A stretch of DNA of 64,000 bases from Nocardioides sp. Root682 (lineage in GTDB: Bacteria > Actinomycetota > Actinomycetes > Propionibacteriales > Nocardioidaceae). A program made the position numbers and the translations under genes. The stretch spans positions 1,575,664-1,639,663 of the forward strand of contig NZ_LMHJ01000001.1 in the NCBI RefSeq assembly GCF_001427795.1, given 5' to 3'. The notes below the pieces were generated by a model that was not told the origin of the DNA, searched no databases, and saw nothing but the letters and a program-made list of their open reading frames with translations. Below are positions 31,991 through 42,900 of the stretch, one piece after another (positions within the stretch are counted from its first letter, which is position 1; every line of letters starts with the position of its first letter).

Positions 31991-33289
31991 GTGAACGCGC
32001 GGAAGTTTGTCTCGTTTTTCACCTTCGTCCTTCTGGGCGTAGGTCTGGTCGCCGTTCCGGCGCCCGCTCAGGCTGCAGGCATCGTCTACAGCTACGCCGC
32101 CAGCACCGGGGCCACCTACGTCAAGCTGTATGACGGCGTCGTCCAGTCCGACCTGACGGCACAGTCGTCGGTCACCGGTGGCGCGAAGTCCAGCAGCGTG
32201 TCCAACAGCACCGCAGCCGTGAAGGTCTTCAACCTCGCCGACATCGGCGCGGTCCAGACCAAGACGGATGCGGTCGTCTCGACCGTGCTCGGCAACACCA
32301 CGACCACGCTGAAGAGCTTCGCGCGTGCGGCGCACGTCAGCCTGCTCGGCGGCCTGATCACCGCGGACGCGGTGGAAACCAACGTCACGACGACCGGTCG
32401 TGCGGACGGTTCGCACTCCTTCACCGCCAACAGCAGCCTGGCCGGGATCAAGATCGCCGGCATCAACCTGCCGCTGAACATCCCGAAGAACTACTCGGTC
32501 ACCATCCCGGGTGTCGCCAGCGTCACGCTCAACTACGCGCTTCACGGCAAGGTCGACGGCCTCACGGCAACGCTCGGGTGGGCCGTTGGTGTCACCCTGC
32601 TGCAGCCCATGGGTGGCCAGCCTGCCGGCGTGACCCTCCTGGTGAACCCGGTCAACCACTACCTCTCCGAGGTCGACCCGGCCTCCGGCGCGGGCCTGGC
32701 GGGCGTCGCCTACGGCACCCGCGTCAACGCCAACGTCGGTAGTGACGTGACCGTGGTCAGCGACCCGACCGCTCGGGTCGCGACGCCGGCTGGCTCGAGC
32801 AACGGCCGCACGCTGTCCAACTCGACCCTCAGCGCTCGCGTGACCGGAGTCCTGACGACGGGCGTGATCACCTCGACCACGACGTCCACCAAGGACGCCT
32901 TCGGCAACGCCTCGGTCACCAACACCAACAAGCTCGCCGGGCTGAACCTGCTCGGTGGCCTGGTGAAGGCGGACGCCATCGAGGTCATCACCTCGATCAA
33001 GCGTGACGAGGGCAAGTACACCGGCAGCATGCAGATGAAGCTGGTCCGGCTCACGGTGGCCGGTCAGACGATTCCGCTCGACGTCTCCCCGAACACCATC
33101 ATCAACATCGCGGGTGTCGGCGAGATTGCGATCAACCGCCAGGAGACCAACACCGCGGGCGGTGCCTACCAGAACCGGATCATCGGTCTGCGGATCACCC
33201 TCGACACCGCTCAGGCCGGTCTCCCGGTCGGTGCCGTGATCGAGTCCGGCGTGGCCTACGCGGCGATCTCGCCGCCGGCTGCCGGCTGA
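31991..33289 (+). CDS. secreted choice-of-anchor P family protein
   Basis: The 432-residue protein has a signal peptide ([22 protein letters not shown], cleavage near residue 28). The mature part is Thr/Ser/Ala/Val-rich beta structure in two homologous halves: SNSTAAVKV ... [14 protein letters not shown] ... [15 protein letters not shown] and SNSTLSARV ... [14 protein letters not shown] ... [15 protein letters not shown]. This matches the choice-of-anchor P surface family. No sortase motif is visible. The GTG at 31991 follows AAGGGA and begins the signal peptide; an ATG at 31967 lacks such a site. Cysteine-free. Likely cell-surface or extracellular. Confidence 0.8.
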   Translation: MNARKFVSFFTFVLLGVGLVAVPAPAQAAGIVYSYAASTGATYVKLYDGVVQSDLTAQSSVTGGAKSSSVSNSTAAVKVFNLADIGAVQTKTDAVVSTVLGNTTTTLKSFARAAHVSLLGGLITADAVETNVTTTGRADGSHSFTANSSLAGIKIAGINLPLNIPKNYSVTIPGVASVTLNYALHGKVDGLTATLGWAVGVTLLQPMGGQPAGVTLLVNPVNHYLSEVDPASGAGLAGVAYGTRVNANVGSDVTVVSDPTARVATPAGSSNGRTLSNSTLSARVTGVLTTGVITSTTTSTKDAFGNASVTNTNKLAGLNLLGGLVKADAIEVITSIKRDEGKYTGSMQMKLVRLTVAGQTIPLDVSPNTIINIAGVGEIAINRQETNTAGGAYQNRIIGLRITLDTAQAGLPVGAVIESGVAYAAISPPAAG

Positions 33290-33306
33290 ACAGAGTAGTT
33301 TCCCGC

Positions 33307-33339
33307 AAGGGGCTGGGTCGCGATGCGACCCAGCCCCTT
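33307..33339 (+). terminator. strong hairpin terminator
   Basis: A perfect 15-bp stem (AAGGGGCTGGGTCGC with its complement) and a 3-base GAT loop, 17 bases after the stop of the surface-protein gene. There is no T-run, as is common for actinobacterial terminators. Confidence 0.9.
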
Positions 33340-33358
33340 CGCAATTCCGGACCAGCGA

Positions 33359-33364
33359 TATCCT
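33359..33364 (+). promoter_or_regulatory. -10 box of the class I fumarase gene, leaderless
   Basis: TATCCT eight bases before the GTG at 33373. Confidence 0.45.
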
Positions 33365-33372
33365 CGGTAGTC

Positions 33373-35061
33373 GTGGCTGACGCAGAGTTCCGGTATTCCG
33401 ACCTCCTCCCGACCGGCAAGGACGACACCCCGTACCGGTTGATCACGACCGAGGGCGTTTCGACGGTCGAGGGACCCGACGGGAGGACCTTCCTCCAGGT
33501 CGATCCCGCTGCCATCCAGCAGCTCACGGCAGAGGCGATGCACGACATCAGCCACTACCTGCGCCCGGCGCACCTCAAGCAGCTGCGCAAGATCATCGAC
33601 GACCCCGAGGCGTCCGGGAACGACCGCTTCGTCGCGCTCGACCTGCTCAAGAACGTCAACATCTCCGCCGGCGGCGTGCTGCCGATGTGCCAGGACACCG
33701 GCACCGCCATCGTGATGGGCAAGAAGTCCGAGGGCGTCCTCACCGGCGCCGACGACGGCGAGGCGATCAGCCGTGGCGTGTACGACGCGTACACGAAGCT
33801 GAACCTGCGCTACAGCCAGCTCGCGCCGCTCACGACGTACGACGAGAAGAACACCGGAACCAACCTGCCGGCCCAGATCGAGCTCTACTCGACGGCCCAG
33901 GGCGAGAAGGGCCCGGAGTACAAGTTCCTCTTCATGGCCAAGGGCGGCGGCTCGGCCAACAAGTCCTTCCTGTTCCAGGAGACCAAGGCCGTCCTCAACC
34001 CGAAGCGGATGCTGGAGTTCCTGGACGAGAAGATCCGTTCGCTCGGCACCGCCGCCTGTCCGCCGTACCACCTGGCCGTGGTGATCGGCGGCACGTCGGC
34101 GGAGTTCGCCCTCAAGACCGCGAAGTACGCCTCGGCGCACTACCTCGACAACCTCCCGACCGAGGGCAGCATGAGCGCCCACGGGTTCCGCGACCTGGAG
34201 CTCGAGGAGGAGGTCTTCAAGCTCACCCAGGACTTCGGGATCGGCGCCCAGTTCGGCGGCAAGTACTTCTGCCACGACGTCCGGGTGGTCCGCCTCCCCC
34301 GCCACGGCGCCTCGTGCCCCGTGGCCATCGCCGTCTCCTGCTCCGCCGACCGCCAGGCGCTGGGCAAGATCACCGCCGACGGCGTCTTCCTGGAGCAGCT
34401 GGAGACCGACCCCGCGCAGTACATGCCCGACGCAGGTGTCGCCGAGGACATCTCGGGCGGCGAGGTGGTCCAGGTGGACCTGAACCGCCCGATGAGCGAG
34501 ATCCTCGCCCAGCTCTCGCAGTACCCCGTGAAGACCCGCCTGTCCCTCACCGGGCCGCTCGTGGTCGCGCGCGACATCGCGCACGCCAAGATCCAGGAGC
34601 TGCTCGACTCCGGCCAGCCGATGCCGGAGTACCTCAAGAACCACCCGGTCTACTACGCCGGCCCCGCCAAGACGCCCGCAGGCATGGCCTCCGGGTCCTT
34701 CGGGCCCACGACCGCCGGACGGATGGACAGCTACGTCAAGAGCTTCCAGGCCGCGGGCGGGTCGATGATCATGCTGGCCAAGGGCAACCGCAGCAAGCAG
34801 GTCACCGAGGCGTGCGCCGAGTACGGCGGCTTCTACCTCGGCTCGATCGGTGGCCCGGCGGCTCGACTGGCGCAGGACTGCATCCGCAGCCAGGAGGTGC
34901 TGGAGTACCCCGAGCTCGGCATGGAAGCGGTCTGGAAGATCGAGGTCGAGGACTTCCCCGCGTTCATCGTGGTCGACGACAAGGGCAACGACTTCTTCAC
35001 CGATCCCTCGGGTGCCGTCAACGTCCCGCTCGGCAGCATCCGGGTGCGTTCGGCCGAATAG
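33373..35061 (+). CDS. fumarate hydratase class I (iron-sulfur, FumA/FumB type)
   Basis: The 562-residue protein is a single-chain class I fumarase: alpha-domain [16 protein letters not shown] (cluster cysteine), [28 protein letters not shown] and [14 protein letters not shown], then the beta-domain [44 protein letters not shown]. It interconverts fumarate and malate with a [4Fe-4S] cluster. A class II enzyme is encoded at 43.2 kb, so the organism has both. GTG start with a TATCCT box upstream. Confidence 0.95.
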   Translation: MADAEFRYSDLLPTGKDDTPYRLITTEGVSTVEGPDGRTFLQVDPAAIQQLTAEAMHDISHYLRPAHLKQLRKIIDDPEASGNDRFVALDLLKNVNISAGGVLPMCQDTGTAIVMGKKSEGVLTGADDGEAISRGVYDAYTKLNLRYSQLAPLTTYDEKNTGTNLPAQIELYSTAQGEKGPEYKFLFMAKGGGSANKSFLFQETKAVLNPKRMLEFLDEKIRSLGTAACPPYHLAVVIGGTSAEFALKTAKYASAHYLDNLPTEGSMSAHGFRDLELEEEVFKLTQDFGIGAQFGGKYFCHDVRVVRLPRHGASCPVAIAVSCSADRQALGKITADGVFLEQLETDPAQYMPDAGVAEDISGGEVVQVDLNRPMSEILAQLSQYPVKTRLSLTGPLVVARDIAHAKIQELLDSGQPMPEYLKNHPVYYAGPAKTPAGMASGSFGPTTAGRMDSYVKSFQAAGGSMIMLAKGNRSKQVTEACAEYGGFYLGSIGGPAARLAQDCIRSQEVLEYPELGMEAVWKIEVEDFPAFIVVDDKGNDFFTDPSGAVNVPLGSIRVRSAE

Positions 35062-35146
35062 CCTGCGAGGAGACACCTCCGCGACATACGATTCCCGGGC
35101 CCGCGCCGTTGCGCGGCGTTCGTTGTCTGTCTCGGGGGTTTCATCC

Positions 35147-36955
35147 ATGCGCCTCAACCGCGCCCTTGCCGTCCTGCTCATCGCCGCGGCGGTCAGCGGT
35201 TTGCCGATCGTCGCCGCCGACGCTGACGAGCCGGCCCTGTCGTTCTCGGAGACCCTGGACACCAGCCAGGCCGGCCATGTGAAGGGCACGATCACGACCG
35301 AGGCCGCGTTCGTCTACGCGCGGCTCTCCCCCGGCGTGCCGGCCACGAAGTACGCCGTCACCGACGGCCAGGTGAGCTTCGACCTCGAGACGTGGGGCTA
35401 CTACAGCCCATTCAACCCGAACGAGTATGTGCAGGCCGTGGCCTGCACCGGAGGTACCTTCCAGGCGCCGACCGGCTGCGGCACCGAGCCGGTCCTCTCC
35501 TCCGCCTTCGTCCCGCATGACCTCGTGCCCACCGTGACCTGGCCAGCCGACACCACGATCGGTCGCAACAGCGACGGCACGCCTCAGCAAACGAGCGTGA
35601 CGGTCACCGACCCCGACGGCGGCGGCGACCTCAGCGTGGGGTGGAGCTACTGGGACCCGGAGATCGGAGACCAGGACCAGGTCTTCCCCGTGGTGCCACC
35701 AGCAACCATCACCCCCGCCCTCCATGACGGCGTCGGCACACTGCGCATCCACCGATGCGCGACGGCCAGCCCCTACCAGTGCACCGCCTATGTCGCGCAG
35801 GACAGCCCCGAGATCACCGTCGCCCGAGGCCCCATGCAGGCTCACGTCACCAGCGCCACGGAGATCACGAGCGTCGCTCCCGACAGCACCGCCACCGTCT
35901 CGCTCGACCGTTCCGGCGACTATGCCCTCGACTGGTGGCTCGAGCAGGACGGCGTTGCCCTGCCGTCGACGGGCGGGCACCAGACCGGCACCACCGGTGA
36001 GGACGGGACCATCACCATCACCGTCCCCGGATCCGGCATCACCACCGAGGGCGACATCACCATCGCAGGCCAGGTCGCCATCGACGACCCGGACTTCGGT
36101 CCCTACAGTGCGGCGCTCCAGATGTGGACGACGTTCGTCGTCGACCGAAGCGGTCCTGCGATCGAGGACCTCACCGTCTCGCGCTCCTCGATCCACCCCC
36201 TGGCCATCGCGGCCCTGTCGACGTACCAGACGGTCACGATCTCGCTGAAGGACACCGAGCAGCTCGACTACCACGACCAGATCGAGATCCGCGATGCCAC
36301 GGGCGCCACCATGCGCCGGCTCGAACCCGACTTCGCCAGCGCCCTGCTCGGCACCGCCACGTGGGACGGACGCAAGACCGACGGCGCCCTCGTGCCTGCC
36401 GGCACGTACACGGTCGCGGGCATCGACTCGCTGGGCAACGCCTCGGCGATCATCCGCACGGTCACCGTCTCCCACGCCACGGGCGTGCTGCGCACCTACC
36501 GGCGCACCCTGTCCGCCGCGGCGACCAAGATCGACAAGTACGTCGGGCGGTGCAGCACCCTGCGGCGGCCCTCGTTGCGCGGGTGGAGCGGATCGCTCGG
36601 CTACTACTCGAACACCCGGTGCCGTGGCTCGGACGATGCGAGCACGGTGTCGACGCTCAACGCCCTCCGACTTCCCGGTCTGCCGGCAGTGCGCTACGTC
36701 GACACCCGGGTCGACACCACCGGTGGTGCGGCCCGGCGCGCCCCCCGCAGCCGGGGCGTCATCCGGCTCTGGGTCGGCGACCGGTGGACGTCCTTCTCAT
36801 CGGTGAGCCGAACGCTCGGCACCCACGCCGGCCCCCGAGGTGCCGGCGCCGTCGACCGTGACCGCTACGTCGTGTGGAACTTCGGGACTGCCATCGGCCA
36901 CAAGTACGACGTGAAGTCGTTCACCGTGACGGTTCGCTACTACAGCTGGTCCTGA
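35147..36955 (+). CDS. secreted protein with FlgD-like Ig domain
   Basis: The 602-residue protein has a signal peptide (MRLNRALAVLLIAAAVSG, cleaved near residue 27). Several beta-rich Ig-like regions follow. Around residues 400-440 there is a FlgD-like Ig motif (TATWDGRKTDGALVPAGTYTV). The C-terminal 150 residues are basic with two Cys pairs and no recognised domain. No catalytic motif. Starts ATG after an 85-bp leader; probably exported and structural or adhesive, which is inference. Confidence 0.65.
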   Translation: MRLNRALAVLLIAAAVSGLPIVAADADEPALSFSETLDTSQAGHVKGTITTEAAFVYARLSPGVPATKYAVTDGQVSFDLETWGYYSPFNPNEYVQAVACTGGTFQAPTGCGTEPVLSSAFVPHDLVPTVTWPADTTIGRNSDGTPQQTSVTVTDPDGGGDLSVGWSYWDPEIGDQDQVFPVVPPATITPALHDGVGTLRIHRCATASPYQCTAYVAQDSPEITVARGPMQAHVTSATEITSVAPDSTATVSLDRSGDYALDWWLEQDGVALPSTGGHQTGTTGEDGTITITVPGSGITTEGDITIAGQVAIDDPDFGPYSAALQMWTTFVVDRSGPAIEDLTVSRSSIHPLAIAALSTYQTVTISLKDTEQLDYHDQIEIRDATGATMRRLEPDFASALLGTATWDGRKTDGALVPAGTYTVAGIDSLGNASAIIRTVTVSHATGVLRTYRRTLSAAATKIDKYVGRCSTLRRPSLRGWSGSLGYYSNTRCRGSDDASTVSTLNALRLPGLPAVRYVDTRVDTTGGAARRAPRSRGVIRLWVGDRWTSFSSVSRTLGTHAGPRGAGAVDRDRYVVWNFGTAIGHKYDVKSFTVTVRYYSWS

Positions 36956-36968
36956 CGGGGCCGCGCGG

Positions 36969-37577
36969 TCACAGACCGATGCCCGGCCCCAGTCCGGGCA
37001 TCGCGCTGAGGATCGCCGCCCACTGCGCCAGGTCGGCCTTGCGTTGCTGCAGGTCCTGACGGACCGCCGCGCCGAGCCCGATCCCGCGCGCGACGTCGAG
37101 GGTGAGCCGCACCGAGGACTGGACCTCGGTACGGCTCGGGTCCGCATGCAGCAGCTCGATGGTGAGCTCCTCCATCTCGCGGCTGAACCGGCGCTCGATC
37201 GGCACCACGAGGGACCGGATCGCCGGGTCCGAGGCGGCCGCGACCCACAGGTTCAACGCTGCCCGGCCGATCACGTCGGTCCAGACCCCGGCCAACCGGG
37301 TCAGGACGTCGAGCACCGGGTTGTCGTCGTCCGCGTCGACCGGCCGGGTACGCAACCGGTCACCGAGCCCGACGGCGACGCGCTCCACGGCTTCCCGCAC
37401 CAGGTCGTCGCGGCTGCCGAAGTGGTGCTGGGCGGCGCCACGGGAGACTCCCGCGCGCGCCGCCACCGCGACCACCGTGGTGCCGTGCCAGCCGACCTCG
37501 GCGAGGCTCTCGATCGTCGCGTCGAGAAGGCTCTCCCGGGTGGCCCGGCTCCGGTCCTGCTGAGGTTCGCGCCCCAT
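36969..37577 (-). CDS. TetR-family transcriptional regulator
   Basis: The 202-residue protein has the TetR HTH at residues 10-56 (LLDATIESLAEVGWHGTTVVAVAARAGVSRGAAQHHFGSRDDLV) and a helical ligand-binding domain. It lies 19 bp after the acyl-CoA ligase gene on the same strand, so it probably controls that operon and fatty acid or related metabolism. A candidate operator lies upstream of the ligase gene at 39411-39432. ATG at 37577 begins the HTH-containing part; the longer frame upstream is low complexity. Confidence 0.85.
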   Translation of the reverse strand: MGREPQQDRSRATRESLLDATIESLAEVGWHGTTVVAVAARAGVSRGAAQHHFGSRDDLVREAVERVAVGLGDRLRTRPVDADDDNPVLDVLTRLAGVWTDVIGRAALNLWVAAASDPAIRSLVVPIERRFSREMEELTIELLHADPSRTEVQSSVRLTLDVARGIGLGAAVRQDLQQRKADLAQWAAILSAMPGLGPGIGL

Positions 37578-37596
37578 GCGCCGTGCTGCCTTCCGC

Positions 37597-39357
37597 TCAG
37601 GCGTAGAGCGCGTCGATCTGTGCGGAGTACTTCTCTGCGATCGGCTTCCGCTTGAGCTTGAGGGTCGGGGTGAGCTCGTCGCCACCGGGCATCCAGAAGC
37701 TCGGGACCACCTCGAACTTCTTCACCTGCTCGACCCGGGACAGCTTCGCGTTCCCGGCGTCGATGCCCTTCTGGATCACGGCCAGCAGCCCCGGGTCCTT
37801 GGCGAGCACGGCTGGGTCGGCAGCGACACCGGCCTTCTCGGCGTACGCCGCGGCAGCGTCGGGGTCGAGCACGACGAGCGCGGTGTTGTACGCCCGGGCG
37901 TCGCCGATGCACACGATCGCGGCGGCGAGCGGCGTGCTCACCTTGAGCGTGTTCTCGATGTTGGACGGGGACATGTTCTTGCCGGCCGCGCTGATGATCA
38001 GCTCCTTCTTGCGGTCGACGATCGTGTAGTAGCCGTCCTCGTCCACGGTGCCGATGTCGCCGGTGTGGATCCAGCCGTCGGCGTCGAGCGTCTCGGCCGT
38101 CTTCTCCGGGTCCTTGCGGTAGCCGACCATGTTGCCGGGCCCACGGACCAGGAGCTCGCCGTCCTCGGCCAGCTTGATCTCCACACCGGGGATCGCGGGA
38201 CCGACCGTGCCGAGCTTCTGCTTGCCCGGGGGGTTCAGCGTCGAACCGCCGCAGGTCTCGGACATCCCCCACAGCTCGCAGACCTCGATGCCGAGGCCGA
38301 GGAAGAACTTGAGGGTCTCCGGGGAGATGGCTGCTGCACCGGACCACGCCCAGGTGAGTTCCTGCATGCCGAGGGCTTCGCGGACCTTGGCCAGGACCAG
38401 CTTCTCGGCCACCGCCAGCTTGACCTTGTCGATCGGGTTGAGCGCCCTGCCGGCGAGGCGGGCGTCGGCCTTCTTCTCCGCCATCGCCAGCGCGAACTGC
38501 GCGATCTTCTGCTTCTTCGCGTCGGGCTCGTCGGCGACCTTCGCCTCGACACCGGCCTTGATCTTCTCCCAGACCCGCGGCACGGCGAACCAGATCGTCG
38601 GCTTGCAGTCGGGCAGCGCCTCGGCGACCTTGCGCGGGTCGGCCACATAGGTCACCTGGGTGCCGCGGGCACACAGGCCGTACTGCGACGTCGCCCGGTC
38701 GGCGATGTGGGCCATCGGGAGGAAGGAGGTGATCCGGCCGCCGAACGGCATCGGGAAGTTCGCGGCGACGGAATCCAGGATGCTCATCAGGTTGCCGTGG
38801 CTCAGCTGGACGCCCTTCGGCGGTCCCGTGGTACCCGAGGTGTAGATGAGGGTGAGCAGGTCTTCGGGGGTGACGGCCTGCCACGCGGCGTCGAAGTCGA
38901 AGTCCGGGTCGCCGGCGGCCATGAGCTCGTCGAGGGTCGTCGTGGCGCCCTCGGGTTTGCCGTCGATCACGATGACGTGCTCGGGCGCTGCGCCCGAGGC
39001 GAGAATCACGGGGAGCAGGGCGGTCTCGGTGAAGACGACCTTGTTCTCGGCGTTGCCGAACAGGTAGGCGACCTGCTCGGGCGCAGACGTGTTGTAGATC
39101 GAGAAGGCGGTCGCACCCAGGTGCATCGCGCCGGCGTCGATCCAGGCGGACTCCGGGCGGTTGGTCACCATGATCGCGACGGTGTCCCCCCGCTGGACGC
39201 CCAGGCTCGCCAGACCGGCGGCGACCTTGCGCACGTGGCTGGACAGCTCGCGCCAGGTGACGGCGACCGCGTCCCCGGGAGTCCGGACGGCAACGGCGTC
39301 GGGGTTGACGTTGGCGGTCTGCTGGTAGGCCTGGCAGACGGTGGTGGGCGAGCTCAA
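37597..39357 (-). CDS. long-chain fatty-acid-CoA ligase (FadD15-like)
   Basis: The 586-residue AMP-forming enzyme has the P-loop LLTLIYTSGTTGPPKGV, SFLPMAHIADRA, ELWGMSETCGG, DGWIHTGDIGTVDEDGYY and the C-terminal catalytic Lys region TLKLKRKPIAEKY. It activates fatty acids to acyl-CoA for degradation or lipid synthesis. The start is TTG at 39357 preceded by GAGGAGA; no ATG or GTG is available in frame at that point. Confidence 0.93.
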   Translation of the reverse strand: MSSPTTVCQAYQQTANVNPDAVAVRTPGDAVAVTWRELSSHVRKVAAGLASLGVQRGDTVAIMVTNRPESAWIDAGAMHLGATAFSIYNTSAPEQVAYLFGNAENKVVFTETALLPVILASGAAPEHVIVIDGKPEGATTTLDELMAAGDPDFDFDAAWQAVTPEDLLTLIYTSGTTGPPKGVQLSHGNLMSILDSVAANFPMPFGGRITSFLPMAHIADRATSQYGLCARGTQVTYVADPRKVAEALPDCKPTIWFAVPRVWEKIKAGVEAKVADEPDAKKQKIAQFALAMAEKKADARLAGRALNPIDKVKLAVAEKLVLAKVREALGMQELTWAWSGAAAISPETLKFFLGLGIEVCELWGMSETCGGSTLNPPGKQKLGTVGPAIPGVEIKLAEDGELLVRGPGNMVGYRKDPEKTAETLDADGWIHTGDIGTVDEDGYYTIVDRKKELIISAAGKNMSPSNIENTLKVSTPLAAAIVCIGDARAYNTALVVLDPDAAAAYAEKAGVAADPAVLAKDPGLLAVIQKGIDAGNAKLSRVEQVKKFEVVPSFWMPGGDELTPTLKLKRKPIAEKYSAQIDALYA

Positions 39358-39410
39358 TGGGTCTCCTCGGTGGCGGGTTCGCGCAGAACGTAAGCCACGT
39401 CACACCGCCG

Positions 39411-39432
39411 AAGCAAGCACTTCTGCTTGTTT
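39411..39432. promoter_or_regulatory. inverted repeat, candidate TetR operator
   Basis: An 8-bp stem AAGCAAGC/GCTTGTTT (one G-T pair) around ACTTCT, 54 bp upstream of the acyl-CoA ligase start. The CAAG..CTT core resembles operators of TetR regulators of fatty-acid and steroid genes in actinobacteria. Confidence 0.45.
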
Positions 39433-39518
39433 TGGGACCCGTCGGGCCGCGCGGCAGGAACTGCGGGCAACCGCCGTCCGTTGACGCGGGTGAACCCCCT
39501 TCGAAAGGACCCCTGCTG

Positions 39519-39800
39519 ATGCGTTGCCCCGTCGACGAGACCACGCTGGTGATGAGCGAACGGAGCGGAATCGAGATCGACTACTGCCCCCAGTGTCGCG
39601 GCGTCTGGCTGGACCGGGGCGAGCTCGACAAGATCATCGACCGCTCCGTGGCCGAGCCGGCGCCCCAGCAGGCCGCCCCGTCGCAGCGTCAGCCCGAGTA
39701 CGACGGGTACCAGCCGCCCCGGCAGCAGTACACCCCGCAGCAGCAGGGCCACTACAAGAAGAAGCGCAAGGAGTCCTGGCTCAGCGAGCTCTTTGACTGA
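39519..39800 (+). CDS. TFIIB-type zinc-ribbon protein
   Basis: The 93-residue protein begins MRCPVDETTLVM and has the second knuckle IDYCPQCRGVWLDRGELDKII, a zinc ribbon of the zf-TFIIB family. The rest is a Gln/Pro-rich linker and a basic tail KKKRKESWLSELFD. GAAAGGAC gives a ribosome binding site eight bases upstream of the ATG. Only one CxxC pair and a lone N-terminal Cys are present, which is normal for the family. Function unknown. Confidence 0.85.
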   Translation: MRCPVDETTLVMSERSGIEIDYCPQCRGVWLDRGELDKIIDRSVAEPAPQQAAPSQRQPEYDGYQPPRQQYTPQQQGHYKKKRKESWLSELFD

Positions 39801-39939
39801 GACGCGCCCTGGTCCTTTCGGGCCACTTCTCCTGGGTCCTTGTTCCCGAGTTCCGGCGAAATGCGACTGACCCTTCCGCCCGGGCCGATCGGGGGACTGT
39901 CACGACAAGACCGTCGCGACGAGTCACGCAAGGACCGTC

Positions 39940-42900
39940 ATGCTCGAACAGCCATGGGGCCGCTGGACTGCTCCTCACAGCGCGCGCGTGCTCGCGGTGG
40001 CTCCGCGCCGGCCCAGGCCCTGGCTCCTGCTCTACGCGATCGTCGCGGTGCCGCTGTACGTGTCGTACGTCGCGCTGCCTGACGCACCGCGTTACCTGTG
40101 GACCGCCATCGGACTGCTCTCGCTCACCGGGCTGGTCGTCGGCACGGTCGTGAACCGGCCGCGGCGGCGCCTGCCGTGGTGGCTGGCCACCCTGGGCGTG
40201 GCCGCCCTCATGGCTGGAGACACGACCTACGACCTGCTGACCGCCGTGTTCGGCCAGCTCAATCCGTACCCCTCTGCTGCCGACGGGTTCTACCTCGCGA
40301 TGTACCCGCTGCTTGCGGGTGGGCTGCTGGTGCTGGTCCGGGTGATCAAGCCGCTCGGCGACAGGCACGCCGCCATCGATGCCAGCATCGTCACCGTCGC
40401 TCTCGGGCTGCTGGTCTGGGTCTACCTGGTCGAGCCCTACACGCAGGACGCGACGCTGACCTGGGGCCAGAAGGCGGTGTCGATCAGCTACCCGCTCGGA
40501 GACGTCCTGATCCTCGCCGTCCTGGTGCGACTCCTCATCGGCACCGAGCGGCGACCGTACTCGCTGTGGTTGCTCGGCATCGGCACCGTCGGCCTGCTCG
40601 CCTCCGACACCGTCTACGGGCTGATCCAGCTGAACGGCAGCTGGACCACCGGCAGCCTCGTCGACCTCGGCTGGATGGTGTTCTACGGAGCCTGGGGAGC
40701 GGCGGCCCTGTCACCGGACATGGCCCGGCTCACCGAGCCGGTGCGGCCGACGCCACAGCAGATCTCGAGCCGACGCCTGCTCCTCCTCGCCCTGGTCCCA
40801 CTCGCCGCTCCCGGCCTGCTGCTGTGGGAGTTCTCGCGCGGCGGTTCCGGCCACGTCCTCGAGACCGCAGCGACCGCGGCGGTGCTCTTCCTCCTGGTGT
40901 CGCTGCGCCTCAAGGGCCTGGTCAACGCCGCCCGTGAGGCGACCCACCGCGAGTACGCGATGCGCCGCACCGGCGAGGCCCTGGTCGCCGCCTCGGACCC
41001 GGACACCGTCCACCGCGTCGGCCTCGCGGCCCTGGCCGACGTCACCTGCCACTCGGCCCGCCTCGTCATCGCGACCGGCCTCCCCCTCCGGGTGGTGTTC
41101 GACTCCGGCGACGCACACCGGAACCGGGCCGACGCGGACCTCGATCCGCTCCTTCGGCGCCACGAGCACGAGCTGCTCAGCCAGCAGTTCGTCCTCACCA
41201 CCGCCGCGCTGTGCGGTCCCGCCCTCGCTGCGGCCATCGGCGCAGATGAGACCGTGCTGCTGGCCGCGATGGTGCGCGACGAACGGATCAGCGGACTGCT
41301 GATGGCCCACGGCCCTGGCGTCGACCGGCCCGAGAGCATCGACCCCATCTGCACCCTGGCGTCCCAGATGATGCTCGCCCTCGACAGCATCGAGCTCACG
41401 GCACAGGTCGCCGAGCGGAGGAGCGAGGCGCACTTCCGGTCGTTGTTCCAGCACGCAGCCGACATCATCCTCGTGTTCGACGAGCAGCTCCGGCTCCGGT
41501 TCAACACACCGTCTGCGCAGACGGTGCTGGGCTGGGAACCAGAGGGACCACGTGGCCGGACCGTGGACTCGATGGTGCTCGCAGAGGACCTCTCCAAGGC
41601 CCGTCTGCTCCTCGGCAGGGTCTTGGTGGGCGAGCGGCGCACGGGGCGCGGACCGAGCGACGAGTGGCGGATCGTGGACCGCAGTGGCCGGGTACGCCTG
41701 TTCGAGGTCTCCTGCCGGAACCTGGTGGACGACCCGAGCGTCGGCGGGGTGGTCGTCACCCTCCACGACATCACCGAGCGTCGCCAGCTCGAGAGCGATC
41801 TGGCGTACCAGGCGTTCCATGACTCCCTGACCCAGCTGCCCAACAGGGCCATGTTCCTCGAGCGTGTCGAGCGCGCCCTCGTGTGCAGCGGTCCCGAGCG
41901 CGAGCCGATCGCCGTCCTCCTGATCGACCTGGACAACTTCAAGATCATCAACGACACCCGTGGCCACGCCGCAGGTGACGCGCTGCTCGCCAGCGTCGGG
42001 CAACGGCTGCAGGCCGCCCTGCGGCCCTCGGACTCGTGCGCGCGTCTCGGCGGCGACGAATTCGCGGTCCTCGTCGACGGGGTGTCGAGCGACGAGGAGG
42101 CCTGCGAGGTCGCCTCGCGTCTGCTCGAGCACCTCCGGCCGCCGTTCGACATCGGCGGGGAGAGCGTTCACGCAGGGGCCAGCTTCGGCGTCACGACCAG
42201 CGCGTACGGCCAGCAGGCGGCGGAGCTGCTGCTGCAGGCCGACCTCGCGATGTACGCCGCGAAAGACGCCGGAAAGGGCGGCGTCGAGTTCTTCCGGCCC
42301 GCCCTGATCGACGTGATGCAGCTGCGGGCACGGACGGTCAGCGAGCTCGAGCGCGCCGTGGAGCAGGACCAGTTCGTGCTCCACTACCAACCCATCATCG
42401 CGCTCGACGCCTCCGCCGTGGTCGGGTTCGAAGCCCTGATCCGCTGGCAGCACCCGGAGCGTGGGCTGCTCGCTCCCCACGACTTCATCGACGTCGTCGA
42501 GGACAGCGACCTCGCCATCTCGGTGGGCGCATGGGTGATCGACAGGGCGGTCGAACAGGCCGCCCAGTGGCAGGGCACCGGCCCCGACAGCGGGTTGCTG
42601 AAGATCGGCGTGAACGTGACCCCGCACGAGTTCGCCCATCCGGGATTCGTCGACGTCGTCCTCACCGCACTGGAGCGCCACGGCCTGCCACACGAGGCCC
42701 TCGTGCTGGAGATCACCGAGCGCATCCTCGCTGGCGGGGACCCCCAGATCGTCCGGGCGATGACCCAGCTGCACGACGTCGGCGTCCACCTGGCCATCGA
42801 CGACTTCGGGACCGGCTACTCGGCGCTCGGCTACCTTCGGCGGTTCCCCGTGAGCATCCTGAAGATCGATCGGAGCTTCGTGGACGGCATCGGCACCTCC

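Noticed and set aside
37301..39544. 747-residue minus-strand frame in another phase of the acyl-CoA ligase
   Set aside because: Arg/Gly/Pro-rich shadow; the ligase frame has all family motifs.
39801..39939. possible c-di-GMP riboswitch before the GGDEF-EAL gene
   Set aside because: A short ACGCAAGG-like stretch is present, but the rest of the aptamer consensus and stems could not be found.
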